Notes under the pieces: model-generated
The model's input: the letters and a program-made list of their open reading frames with translations, nothing else
The model's database searches: none
Told to the model about the DNA's origin: nothing
Position numbers and translations under genes: made by a program
Shown: positions 39,233 through 50,178 of the stretch, piece by piece
How the letters are laid out: each line of letters starts with the position of its first letter
Position numbering within the stretch: the stretch's first letter is position 1
From: Linanthus parryae
Taxonomy: Eukaryota > Streptophyta > Magnoliopsida > Ericales > Polemoniaceae
NCBI GenBank assembly: GCA_023055425.1
Contig: JALGPY010000006.1
Span: 74,432,127-74,496,126 of the forward strand
DNA: 64,000 bases
Direction: 5' to 3'

Positions 39233-40657
39233 TGTTGGAATAGATGCCCTAGAGGCAATCTAGTTTAGTATGAATTTATTTGTGGCTAGAAATTCATTTA
39301 TTATTTATTGGATATTTAATATAATGAAGTCCTTAGATTTACAATTGTGTTGTTTATCTTAAATATCCCTAGTCCAGTATAATGATTAATGGAACAATCA
39401 TCTATAGACTAGTATGGGGTTGGATTGATATGGAGATATCACCATCCAACACATAGGTGTGCATTAAGGGTAATGTTGCACTGGATTGACCCATCTCCGA
39501 GAAATCTACATACACGTTATGTTGAGTCACAATTGCTTCTCGCGGTGCAATGGTATTGTCATCCTTAGACTTGAAGTCACTAGATATTCTAGTTGTGGAT
39601 TATTGTGATTTTGGTAGCGTTAAACGCTACACCGTAACTGGGTAGTTATAAATGCGTGTACTGGATACAATAAGAAGCAAGCTTAGAAATAGTAGTGGAC
39701 GTAGATAGAATTTGTCCCTCCCACATAACGGGAGAAAATATCCTAGGCCACTCGAGGGATAGTGCTTATAGAATGTCTGGCCAGACTCAAATAAATCAAT
39801 ATTGGATATTGATGTTATTTGCACGAATAAGGCTATTCCCATGGATCGAGAAACTGTGGATTGGATATACGAGTGTGACTTGTATGTCTCGTGTCCAATC
39901 CGGATATAGAGACAAAGGGATGAGACAATTTCTTGTACAAAGTTTGTCAAGATGACTATTCTATTAGTTGGCTAGAATGGATGTTTTGCTAGAAACCGCT
40001 CCATATTAGCAAATAGTTGCTACCAACTAGATAGAACCTATGGGGTCACACGCTATATAGAGTTGAACTAGATTTGAGAATTAATTAATTGGATTAATTA
40101 ATTAAAAGGATCACTTTGCAAAACCTTGCAAACTTAGTAGGGACTAATTTGCAAGGAAGGGACTAAATTGAATTCTAGTAGGACTAGAATAAGTCCTTTA
40201 GGTAGTTGACAAGGAGTTGTTGGACTATATAAAGGACCTTCCTTCCTTCCTTCCCACATAACTTATGCTCATTATTGAACATAAAAAAGAGTGGGAGAGA
40301 ACAAAAGGAGAGAGAGCAAGCAACAAGAGGAGCCGACCGCCCCTCTTGCCGCCGCCCGTCCCGTCGGCCACAAAGGAGGCCGAGACCCTCCTTTTGGGTC
40401 TCGTTTTGCGTGATTTCTTCTTCCTCTTCCTCTTCCAGGCTAGCACCAAGGACTTGGGAGATTTAGGATCAACTCTAGGCGTGGATCAACCATAGAGAAC
40501 GTGACACAATTCGCGTTTGAAGTCATCAAAGGAGAACCCTAAGGTGTGTTGTTGATTTCTTCCCTTACCATCGTTATGATTTGTGACATGTGATCCTTGG
40601 AGGGTTTTGCATGGTTATTTTTGTTTCCGTTGCGCATCCATGAATCAAAACCCTACA
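39233..40657 (+). repeat. 5' LTR of Copia-2 (1,425 bp)
   Basis: TG..CA ends; TATA box TATATAAA at 40226-40233. Homologous LTRs occur at 46294-47718, 60371-61783 and, more diverged, at 59277-62098. Confidence 0.95.
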
Positions 40658-40658
40658 G

Positions 40659-40674
40659 TGGTATCAGAGCCACA
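40659..40674 (+). promoter_or_regulatory. Primer binding site (initiator Met tRNA) of Copia-2
   Basis: TGGTATCAGAGCCACA begins one base after the 5' LTR, the usual plant copia primer site. Confidence 0.9.
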
Positions 40675-42337
40675 GGTCGTAGAGCATAAACGTGGTTTAT
40701 GTGTTACGTTTTAGTTGTTTTACACCTTAATTTGATTGTTTATCGCGTAAAACAAGACAAATCAAGCATGGGATGCAATTTGTCAATAATTAATCATAAC
40801 AAGATCTAATTTTTGCATTGGATGCATAAATTGGTGAGTTTGAGAAATTTTAGGATCTTAGATCTAGGGTTTGGGCATCCTTGGGAAGAAGGAGTTCTCC
40901 CAAAACAAGGAAACAACCAAACTTGGGCACCAAGGAAGGGAGTTGTTTTGCAAACAACTCCCTCAAGGAGGTTTGGCCCCCCTAGGGACCGCCCCTCTTG
41001 CTTGCCGCCCAAGATTGGCCTCCCTAGGGGCCGGGCGGCCCTAACCCGCGGCCTAGGCGTGTGGGTTTTGGGCCGGGCCGGCCCTAGGGCCTTGTGGTTC
41101 ATCTTATTGGGCCCGGGCAATTTGATTGTTGGGCACATGGACCGTTTTAACCCTAGAAATCCTAAAATCAATTAAAATTGACCAAGCGCGTTAAAATTGA
41201 ATTTTAACTGTTTATGTGCAATTCGCATGGTGATTGGATATGGCCTTAGGATGTGATTTGATGTGGATGTTTAATTTTGTGGTTTGGTTTTACGGCCTGC
41301 GAGCTGATCAATTAATTGTAATAATTAATTAGGGTTTTATGGCCTGCGTGCCAATTTTTTTCTCAACTTGTGAGATTTATTTTATTTAGTATAGAAGTTA
41401 GATAGTGCTAGATAAAGTAGATTGTTAGCCAAGAATGAAGAAAAGAAGCCCAAAGCCAAAGGAGCCACAAAAGATGGAGCATGGAGCGAGGAGCATTCCA
41501 CATGACTATGAAGGATGGACCAAAAGATCAAGACGCATGGAGATGTGTTTGTTTTAGGGTTCATAGATAATTCCATTGGCTTGGAATTATCTTAGTCTAG
41601 AAAAGGCCATAACCACATCACGTTTAATTTCTGTTTTGTGGTTGTTTACTTTAATGTCTTATTATTGTGTGGTTGGTGTATGGATGATGCATGCAATTAG
41701 GATAATAAGATAACTAGACAACCCGGATCTATTATTTGGAGTTGTTCCCAAACTCAAATAGATAGATTAGTTGATATTGATCAACAAAACAATCAAAATT
41801 GAATTTAAAATCCCTCAAAATTCAAATATTGTGTTCTTGCCTTCTCGTTATTTAAACACTCATTATCATCATTATTTATCAAGTTCGTGCGTGCCAAAGC
41901 ATGGCGACTTGGTTCATAATGATGGAATGCGATGGCACGTAACAATGTGCAATTGTTTAGATAAGAGGTTGAACACAGCTAGTCTATTAATATGATTAAG
42001 AAACCTAGAGGCAATCAATTGGGATTATCCATATGGATGGATAAATAAGGAGTTATTTTCCCAATTGAACCAAGAGTTGCATAAGGGATGCAATTGGACT
42101 TGTTCCTACCTAAAGTAGCCAAATTATGGGTGACTTGCCAAAGCAAGCTCATAAGGAGGTGAAACATGGATCTTGACCCACTAGAAAATATAAGCATATT
42201 TTCCGCATTAATATCTTGAGGGTTATTAATCCGTAGAAAAATAGTGGGAGCTATATTTGATAAACTAGTCATTATTGAATATAGTCAAAAATTCACAAAT
42301 ACTAAAATTTGCGTATTTTCCTTTTGTAGAATTCCAA
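40675..42337 (+). other. Copia-2 untranslated leader (about 1.7 kb)
   Basis: No coding sequence recognised. Includes a GC-rich stretch (40950-41110) with CGGCC/GGCCG clusters. A homologous leader follows the LTR at 62099-63741. Confidence 0.75.
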
Positions 42338-43294
42338 ATGGCAAACAACTCATCGAGTTCACAACATTCCCTACGATCTGTCCTTGAGAAGGACAAGCTC
42401 TCTGGAACCAACTTTCTTGATTGGTACAGAAACTTGAGAATTGTTCTCAAGCAAGAGAAGAAACTGTACGCAATAGAGGAGCATGTTCCAGAAGGTCCAG
42501 AGAACCAAACACCTGCTGCCCTAAAGGCGTATCAAAAGCGTGTTGATGACGCTAATGATGCGGCCTGCCTTATGCTATGCACCATGACTTCTGAGCTTCA
42601 GAAGCAACACGAAAACATGAATGTTGTCGATATGATCGAGCATTTGAAGCAGCTCTTCCAAGAGCAGGCGAGGGTAGAGAGGTATGAGGTTTCTAAGGCA
42701 CTGTTCAAGTGTCATCTGGCAGAAGGGAACCCGGTGGGACCCCATGTACTCCGTATAATCGGGTACTTGGAGAATCTCGCCCGACTAGGGTTCCCGGTCG
42801 GCCAAGAGTTGGCAACCGATCTCGTGTTGCAATCGTTGCCCGAGAGTTATGGACAGTTCATTATGAGCTATAACATGAACGGGATCGTGAAACCAAAGCC
42901 AGATTTACTCAATATGTTGAGGACAGCTGAACAGAGCATCAACAAGGGTAAGGGCAAGGCCATTATGATGGTGCAGAAAGGAAAGGGCAAAAGGTTTGCC
43001 TCATCCTCCAAAGGCAAAGGCAAGTCAGTTGCCAAGTCCAAGGAACCTGCCCTAAAGCCTGTTGGTGGCATTGCTAAAGGTGTGACTAAAGGTGAGTGTC
43101 ACTACTGCAGTCAGCCTGGACACTGGAGGAGGAACTGCCCAAAATATCTGGAGGACAAGAGGCTTGGAATAGTGATTCCACCACCACCAGGTATTTTTGT
43201 TGTAGATGTCAATTTAACTGTCTCTACATCATGGGTATTAGATTGGATGTGGATCTCATATTTGTCGAAATATACAGGATCTAAAGAGAAGTAG
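42338..43294 (+). CDS. Copia-2 gag
   Basis: ATG chosen at MANNSSSSQHSLRSVLEKDK; the frame is open upstream but lacks an ATG. LSGTNFLDWYRNLRIVLKQE, ALFKCHLAEGNPVGPHVLRI and LPESYGQFIMSYNMNG are typical plant copia capsid motifs. A basic KGKGK-rich linker is followed by a CCHC knuckle, CHYCSQPGHWRRNC. The tail runs into the protease, where a 2-base deletion near 43240 right after the catalytic Asp codon shifts the frame and ends the ORF at 43294. Confidence 0.9.
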   Translation: MANNSSSSQHSLRSVLEKDKLSGTNFLDWYRNLRIVLKQEKKLYAIEEHVPEGPENQTPAALKAYQKRVDDANDAACLMLCTMTSELQKQHENMNVVDMIEHLKQLFQEQARVERYEVSKALFKCHLAEGNPVGPHVLRIIGYLENLARLGFPVGQELATDLVLQSLPESYGQFIMSYNMNGIVKPKPDLLNMLRTAEQSINKGKGKAIMMVQKGKGKRFASSSKGKGKSVAKSKEPALKPVGGIAKGVTKGECHYCSQPGHWRRNCPKYLEDKRLGIVIPPPPGIFVVDVNLTVSTSWVLDWMWISYLSKYTGSKEK

Positions 43295-43298
43295 GAGA

Positions 43299-46279
43299 TT
43301 GGCTAAAGGAGAGGTAGATCTGCGCGTTGGGAATGGAGCAAAGGTTGCTGCGTTGGCCATAGGCGTGTGCGAGCTATCTCTGCCTTCAGGATTAGTTTTA
43401 GAATTAAATAATTGCTATTTTGTGCCTGCTATGAGCAGAAACATTATTTCTATTTCTTGTTTAGACAAGGATGGTTTTATTATTTTAATAAAGAACAATT
43501 GTTGTTCCTTTTATTTAAATAATATTCACTATATTAGTGTGCAATTATTTAATGGACTTTATGTCCTTGATCTAAGCAATCCTGTCTACAACATTAATAC
43601 CAAGCGGAAAATAAATAATTTAAATCCTGCTTATTTATGGCACTGTCGTTTAGGCCACATAAATGAGAAACGTGTATCTAGACTCCATAAGGATGGATTA
43701 CTAGACTCGTTTGATTTTGAATCATATGAGACATGTGAGGCTTGTTTATTGGAAAAAATGACTAAGTCTCCTTTCAATAAGAAAGCTGATAGGACTAGTG
43801 AGCAATTGGCGCTCATACATACCGATGTGTGTGGGCCATTTGCCACGCCTGCCAGGGGTGGTTATGTCTACTTCATTACATTTACTGATGATTACAGTAG
43901 ATATGGATTTGTGTACCTCATGAGGGCAAAATCCGAATCCTTTGAAGTGTTCAAAGAATTCAAGAATGAAGTAAAGAAGCAACTTGGCAAAAGTATCAAG
44001 GCTCTACGATCGGATCGTGGAGGAGAATACTTAAGCCAAGAGTTTGACGACTATCTTAGAGAGTGTGGGATCGTGTCCCAACTCACTCCACCCGGAACGC
44101 CACAATGGAATGGCGTGTCCGAGAGGAGGAATCGAACCCTATTGGATATGGTTCAATCTATGATGTGTCAAACCGATCTTCCATTATCATTTTGGGGCCT
44201 CGCTCTATTAAGTGCAGCTTTCACCATTAACAGTGTTCCATCTAAATCAGTCATGAAGACACCATATGAGATGTGGAGTGGGAGGCGTCCCACACTGTCG
44301 TTCATGAGGATTTGGGGCTGCGATGTCTATGTAAAACGTTTACATTCAGACAAGCTAGGGCCGAAATCGGATAAGTGTAAATTTTTGGGGTACCCTAAGG
44401 AAACTAAGGGTTACTACTTCTACAATCCAACCGAGAACAAAGTGTTTGTTGCTCGGACCGGCGTGTTTCTAGAAAGAGAGTTTGTCTATAAAGAAGCAAG
44501 TGGGAGGAATGTAGAAATTGAAGAGGTTCAAGAACCACAAATCACTGAACCGATTATGGAACGTGAACAGGAATCACAAGCAGTTGTGGAGCAACCTGTT
44601 CAGGTAACACAAGAGCTTCGTAGATCTAGTAGAGTGCGCCAGGAACCCGAGAGGTATGGACTTCTCGTGACCGATTCCGGTGACACGATGCTCATAGATG
44701 ATGAGCCTAATACCTATGAGGAGGCCATGAGAGGCCCAGAATCTCAGAAGTGGCTAGAAGCCATGAGATCCGAGATGGAATCCATGCATACCAAAAAAGT
44801 ATGGACTTTGGTGGAACCACCCGATGGGGCGCGACCCATAGGGTGCAAGTGGGTATTCAAGAATAAGATCGACATGGATGGTAATGTGATTACCTATAAG
44901 GGCCAATTGGTGGCTAAAGGATTCAGACAGATTCATGGTATTGACTATGATGAAACCTTTTCACCAGTCGCTATGACCAAATCCATTTGAATCCTACTTG
45001 CGATTGCAGCATATCACGACTATGAGATTTGGCAGATGGATGTCAAAACAACATTCCTTTATGGGAATCTCCTCGAGGACGTGTATATGATACAGCCGGA
45101 GGGTTTTGAGGATCCAAAGCAAGCCAACAAAGTATGTAAGCTGCAATGATCCATTTATAGATTGAAGCAAGCTTCTAGGAGTTGGAATCGACGTTTTGAT
45201 GAAGTAGTCAAAGAGTTTGGCTTCATCAGAAACGAAGATGAGTCTTGTGTCTACAAGAAGGTTAGTGGGAGCTCTGTAGCTTTTCTGGTCTTGTATGTAG
45301 ATGACATACTACTCATTGGAAACGACGTTCCCATGCTGCAATCTGTTAAAGATTGGCTAGGGAAGTGTTTCTCAATGAAGGACTTAGTGGAAGCAGCCTA
45401 TATACTCGGTATAAAGATCTATAGAGATATATCTAAGAGGTTGCTGGGCCTAAGTCAAAGTACATATATTGACAAGGTGTTGAAATGGTTCAACATGCAA
45501 GATTCCAAGAAGGGATTCTTGCCCATGTCACATGGAATCACTCTTTCAAAGAGTGGTTATCCTTCCAATGAGATTGAGAAGGAACGCATGAGTAGAATTC
45601 CCTATGCCTCGTCCATAGGATCTATCATGTACGCCATGTTATGTACTAGACCAGATGTGTCATATGCCTTGAGTATGACAAGCAGATACCAATCCAATCC
45701 AGGTGAGAGTCACTGGATTGCAGTCAAGAATATCCTAAAGTACTTGAGAAGAACTAAGGATGCATTCTTGATATTTTGCGGTGAGGAAGAGTTGCGTGTA
45801 AGGGGTTACACTGATGCAAGCTTCCAAACCGACATAGATGACTTTAGATCACAGTCGGGTTATGTGTTTTGCCTGAATGGAGCAGCGGTGAGCTGGGAGA
45901 GTTCCAAGCAAGAGACGGTAGCTGATTCTACAACAGAGGCTGAGTTTATTGCTGCAAATGGCACAGCAAAGGAAGCTGGATCAGAAAGTTTGTTTCTGAA
46001 CTTGGTGTGGTCCCTAGCATTGCGGATCCAGTCGAGTTATTTTGTGACAACACTGGGGCGATCGCGCAATCAAAGGAACCAAGATGACACCAGAAGTCCA
46101 AGCACGTGCTCAGGAAGTTTCATCTAATTCGAGATATTATCGATAGAGGAGACGTTCGGATATGCAAGATTCCTACAGATGATAATCTGTCAGACCAGCT
46201 TACAAATCCGCTTACGCAGTGGAAGCATGAAGGGCACACTAGGAGTATGGGCATACGAGATGCGCCAGATTGGCTCTAG
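43299..46279 (+). pseudogene. Copia-2 pol: protease remainder, integrase, RT, RNase H with stops and one late frameshift
   Basis: After the protease frameshift the frame is open for 563 codons: LWHCRLGHINEKRVSRLH, LIHTDVCGPFATPARGGY, FTDDYSRYGFVYLM, RSDRGGEYLSQEFDDYL and PQWNGVSERRNRTLLDM (integrase D, D, E intact), then WLEAMRSEMESMHTKKVWTL of RT. TGA codons at 44988 and about 45148 stand where Arg is expected (CGA to TGA). RT catalytic box FLVLYVDDILLIGND is intact. RNase H: GYTDASFQTDIDDFRSQSGY and DSTTEAEFIAANGTAKEAG; a frameshift near 46000 precedes the end (DAPDWL, TAG 46277-46279). Confidence 0.92.
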
Positions 46280-46281
46280 TG

Positions 46282-46293
46282 CAAGTGGGAGAC
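46282..46293 (+). promoter_or_regulatory. Polypurine tract of Copia-2
   Basis: CAAGTGGGAGAC immediately before the 3' LTR. Confidence 0.65.
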
Positions 46294-47718
46294 TGTTGGA
46301 ATATATGCCCTAGAGGCAATCTAGTTTAGTATGAATTTATTTGTGGCTAGAAATTTATTTATTATTTATTCGATATTTAATATAATGAAGTCCTTAGATT
46401 TACAATTGTGTTGTTTATCTTAAATATCCCTAGTTCAGTATAATGATTAATGGGACAATTATCTATAGACTAGTATGGGGTTGGATTGATATGGAGATAT
46501 CACGATCCAACACATAGGTGTGCATTAAGGGTAATGTTGCACTGGATTGACCCATCTCCGGGAAGGCTACATACATGTTATGTTGAGTCACAAGTGCTTC
46601 TCGCGGTGCAATGGTATTGTCATCCTTAGACTTGAAGTCACTAGATATTCTAGTTGTGGATTATTGTAATTTTGGTAGCGTTAAACGCTACACCGTAACT
46701 GGGTAGTTATAAAGGCGTGTACTGGATACAATAAGAAGCAAGCTTAGAAATCGTAGTGGATGTAGATAGAATTTGTCCCTCCCACATAACGGGAGCAAAT
46801 ATCCTAGGCCACTCGAGGGATAGTGCTTATATAATGTCTGGCCAGACTCAAATAAATCAATATTGGATATTGATGTTATTTGCACGAATAAGGCTATTCC
46901 CATGGATCGAGAAAATGTGGATTGGATATACGAGTGTGACTTGTATGTCTCGTGTCCAATCCAGATATAGAGACAAAGGGATGAGACAATTACTTGTACA
47001 AAGGTTGTCAAGATGACTATTCTATTAGTTGGCTAGAATGGATGTTTTGCTAGAAACCGCTCCATATTAGCAAATAGTTGCTACCAACTAGATAGAACCT
47101 ATGGGGTCACACGCTATATAGAGTTTAACTAGATTTGGGAATTAATTAATTGGATTAATGAATTAAAAGGATCACTTTGCAAAACCTTGCAAACTTAGTA
47201 GGGACTAATTTGCAAGGAAGGGACTAAATTGAATTCTAGTAGGACTAGAATAAGTCCTTTAGGTAGTTGACAAGGAGTTGTTGGACTATATAAAGGACCT
47301 TCCTTCCTTCCTTCCCACATAACTTATGCTCATTATTGAACATAAAAAAGAGTGGGAGAGAACAAAAGGAGAGAGAGCAAGCAACAAGAGGAGCCGACCG
47401 CCCGTCTTGCCGCCGCCCGTCCCGTCGGCCACTAAGGAGGCCGAGACCCTCCTTTTGGGTCTCGTTTTGCGTGATTTCTTCTTCCTCTTCCTCTTCCAGG
47501 CTAGCACCAAGGACTTGGGAGATCTAGGATCAACTCTAGGCGTGGATAAACCATAGAGAACGTGACACAATTCGCGTTTGAAGTAATCAAAGGAGAACCC
47601 TAAGGTGCGTTGTTGATTTCTTCCCTTACCATCGTTATGATTCTTGACTTGTGATCCTTGGAGGGTTTTGCATGGTTATTTTTATTTCCGTTGCGCATCC
47701 ATGAATCAAAACCCTACA
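46294..47718 (+). repeat. 3' LTR of Copia-2 (1,425 bp)
   Basis: Same length as the 5' LTR; ends CCCTACA, followed by TSD ATTTG. Confidence 0.95.
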
Positions 47719-48096
47719 ATTTGATCAATGCACTATTTATCCACAACAAATTAGAAGGTCGGACTTATGTCCTTAACAACTCATAGCATTTGATGTGGAG
47801 CGCTGAAGCGGTTGTGGTGCCTTTGCAAGTAAGGAAGTGAGAGGCCGCTTCCTAGGAGTTATCGGTAAGACTCCGAGAGTACTTGCTAAGACCGATTCAG
47901 CGCATGGCCCATTAAAGTGCTGCCTCTTGAGAATTAGAACCCGGTACTAACGTGAATAATTTCTTATCATCTCTCTAGATTGTAAGTCATTATTCAAGCC
48001 ACGGTTGAAGGCCCAGTCCACCGTTGGTGATACATTATACTATACCCGAATATTATTATTTCCGTATTTTTTTATTATGAATAAGTGGGGGATTGC

Positions 48097-48731
48097 TGTG
48101 TATTATTTATTCCTAATAATAAACTACTCTCTTTTATTGTTAATAATATGTTTATATGTTTATTAAATATGTTGTTTTTTCATATAGTCTATGTGTCCCA
48201 TATAGGTAGTTGTGTGTCTGGTTAGTCACCAACGGTCATGTGACCGTTTGAAAGTTTTAGGAAGTAACTGTTAAACAGTTACTTGGTAACCAAATGCAAC
48301 ATTTAAATGTTGTGCCTTTCTAAGAGTTTTGTCGGTCCTTAGTGGTGTCTCTCCGTTTAAGTCACAAAGGTGCATAGGCATCTTTTCAGTGGCTATTAAA
48401 CCACCTGCTCTCTGTCCAATGGGGGCATGAAAGTTGAGTTGCAATATTTTTCGTGTTATCCATCTTCTTATCATATATTTATCTCTATTTTTTACGGGTT
48501 TGGGTTCTAATTTGGGAGAATAGCGAGAAGTGCAATCTTGTTGTTCTCCACCGTGGTAGGCATTGCATCGGTAGGTAGGATTTCCGGGCAGCCCATTTTG
48601 CACCAATTAGTGAGGGAAATCACTATCTTGAAGATAGGTCCTGGACCGCCTTAGCCTACACCAAAATCATCATCTTCATCTCTTTCACCAAAAATTATGA
48701 ATTTTAGTTTTCACCAAAAATTTCCACAACA
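48097..48731 (+). repeat. 3' LTR of Copia-1
   Basis: Homologous to 34454-35076. Compared with it, this copy has extra bases forming the small palindrome AACTGTTAAACAGTT near 48270. Followed by TSD TACCC. Confidence 0.9.
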
Positions 48732-48736
48732 TACCC

Positions 48737-48769
48737 GTCTGGCGAATTGGTCTTTGAAAAATACCCTCC
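48737..48769. repeat. MULE left terminal inverted repeat, inner part
   Basis: GGCGAATTGGTCTTTGAAAA followed by ATACCCTCC, the inverse of 54243-54272. The outer 21 bases of the same end lie at 34433-34453, on the other side of Copia-1. Confidence 0.88.
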
Positions 48770-48889
48770 TCTCACTTATGTTTAGTGATCTCACTTTAGG
48801 TTAACAAGTATAACTTACCCAATTATCTTTTTATTAACCTTCTTTTTAAAACAAAACTCTCTCTTTTCTCTTCTTAACAACTGGGACGT

Positions 48890-49090
48890 GAGAGTTGTTT
48901 GCTCGTCCCAGTTGTCACTCGTACCAGTTAATGCTCGTCCTTGTTTGTGTTCCCTCGTCTCATTCTTGATTGCTCGTCTTAGTATGGCAATATACTGAGA
49001 CCAGATTTCAGCTCGTCTAAGTATATTGTCATACTGAGACTGAGACGAGCTTTGTATACTGGGACGAGCAATTGCTCGTCTGACACAAAA
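48890..49090. repeat. MULE left subterminal cluster of CTCGTC/GACGAG motifs
   Basis: About eight CTCGT(C) or GACGAG motifs in both orientations within 200 bases, for example GCTCGTCCCAGTTGTC and GGGACGAGCAATTGCTCGTC. Matching clusters lie on the right side (52430-53640 and 54115-54175). Confidence 0.75.
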
Positions 49091-49235
49091 ACTGTGTTTT
49101 TCCAAAACTTGAACATAATTGAACTCAGATGAACAGTCAGAACAGTTTAAAAATATATAAAACGGAAACAAAGTAAGTTCATTACCTAGAAACCTAAAAG
49201 AAAAGGAAGTTCATTGACATTAAAACTTGAAAAAG

Positions 49236-49559
49236 TTACATTTCATCGGAACTCCATTCCTCCTCTTCCTCCTCACTACTGTCAGGTCTCTTTCTTTTCT
49301 TCACCGGAGGAGGCATCTTCTTCGGTGAGCCAGAGTAAGCCGCCGTGTCGGAGTCATCTTCATCATCTTCATCATCTGAGTACTGATTCGTTTCCGAACC
49401 TCTTTTTGCGATAAAAGAAGGTAATTCGTCATCTTCTTCTGATTCTTCTTTCACGTTACTCTCCTCTGATTTTTTGGTTTCCTCCTCGTCACTTGCCTTT
49501 TATTTTTTGGTTTCCTCCTCGTCGCTTTCCCACTCCTTTGGTAGTCTTTTTTTTGCCAT
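49236..49559 (-). pseudogene. MULE small acidic ORF (107 codons, one internal stop)
   Basis: ATG at 49559 (MAKKRLPKEWESDEEETKK), a TAA after codon 19, then in the same frame a repeat SDEEETKK and a long acidic/serine tail with YSDDEDDEDDSD, a basic patch PPPVKKRKRPDSS, and an EEEEEEWSSDEM end at 49236. The frame after the stop is open. A TATA-like TTTATAG lies upstream on plus-strand 49598 (minus CTATAAA). No family recognised. It lies downstream of the transposase on the same strand, the place where a second MULE gene or a captured host fragment would be. The basic patch could be a nuclear signal. Confidence 0.45.
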
Positions 49560-49599
49560 TTCAGATGTGATGAGTTTTGGAGGATAGATCCGTGGCTTT

Positions 49600-49700
49600 T
49601 ATAGATGCTAAGTTTTGCATGTTTTCTAGAAAATGTAATAACTTGGATACATTTTCTAGAAAACATGCATGTTTTCTAGAAAATGTAATAATTTTGATAC
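49600..49700. repeat. Palindromic TTTTCTAGAAAA repeats
   Basis: TTTTCTAGAAAA occurs three times within 70 bases in arms ATGTTTTCTAGAAAATGTAA and ACATTTTCTAGAAAACATG, so the segment can fold into a hairpin. Confidence 0.7.
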
Positions 49701-50178
49701 ATTTTCAAGAATGTAACAATTTGCATGTTTTGTAAGAAATGTATCAAAATTTAGAACGTGTAATGAAGAAATATGTACTAATTCAAAAATGTAATAATGT
49801 ATTGCTTATTTATGTAATAAAATGCATATGTATATTATAAACACAATAATTGATCGAAACAAAAGATATATTCTTTGCGCAATCATCAGAAGAGGTTGCG
49901 AACTTGAGATTACGAAGAACGAAGAACAACGACTTCTATCACAACATTAATGTTTCAATTGAGGGCAAATCTTTATGGTATGCCCTTTTACATGGCAATG
50001 GCTACATCCGTACGTTCCCGTTCCTCGCTTCTTTCCACGCACGGTTTCGACCATTGGCTTGTGTCTTTTCTCCTTGTCCCTCCCAACTGTTACCACTTTC
50101 TTCGGTGGAAGTGGGCGACAGTTTCTTATGTGTGCAGGTACTTCGCTTGTTTCTCACGTTGCTGGGTTGAGAGGAGTC

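Larger units (their letters stand above)
39233..47718 (+). mobile_element. Copia-2: Angela/BARE-like Ty1/copia element, 8.5 kb, nested in Copia-1
   Basis: Two 1,425-bp LTRs (39233-40657 and 46294-47718), TSD ATTTG on both sides (39228-39232, 47719-47723), initiator-Met primer site at 40659, long leader, gag, pol. The LTR start TGTTGGAATA(G/T)ATGCCCTAGAGGCAAT resembles that of Angela/BARE elements, and LTR and total length also fit. The LTRs differ at roughly 2-3 percent of positions by eye, less than the Copia-1 LTRs, in agreement with the nesting order. Confidence 0.94.
34454..48731 (+). mobile_element. Copia-1: Ty1/copia element nested in the MULE left end
   Basis: LTRs at 34454-35076 and 48097-48731 start TG(T)TGTGTATTATTTATTCC and end TTTCCACAA(T/C)A. 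TSD TACCC is perfect (34449-34453 and 48732-48736). Gag starts only 25 bases after the 5' LTR. The polyprotein (35102-39027) has stops and frameshifts and RT has YVGD for YVDD. Its 3' untranslated part is interrupted by Copia-2 at 39233. LTRs differ by several percent including a 12-bp indel, so it is the older of the two copia insertions here. Lineage was not assigned. Confidence 0.93.

Noticed and set aside
40225..40495. Overlapping ORFs on both strands, repeated at 47286-47570 and 61321-61563
   Set aside because: They lie in the LTRs of Copia-2 family elements at the same position and are not protein-like.
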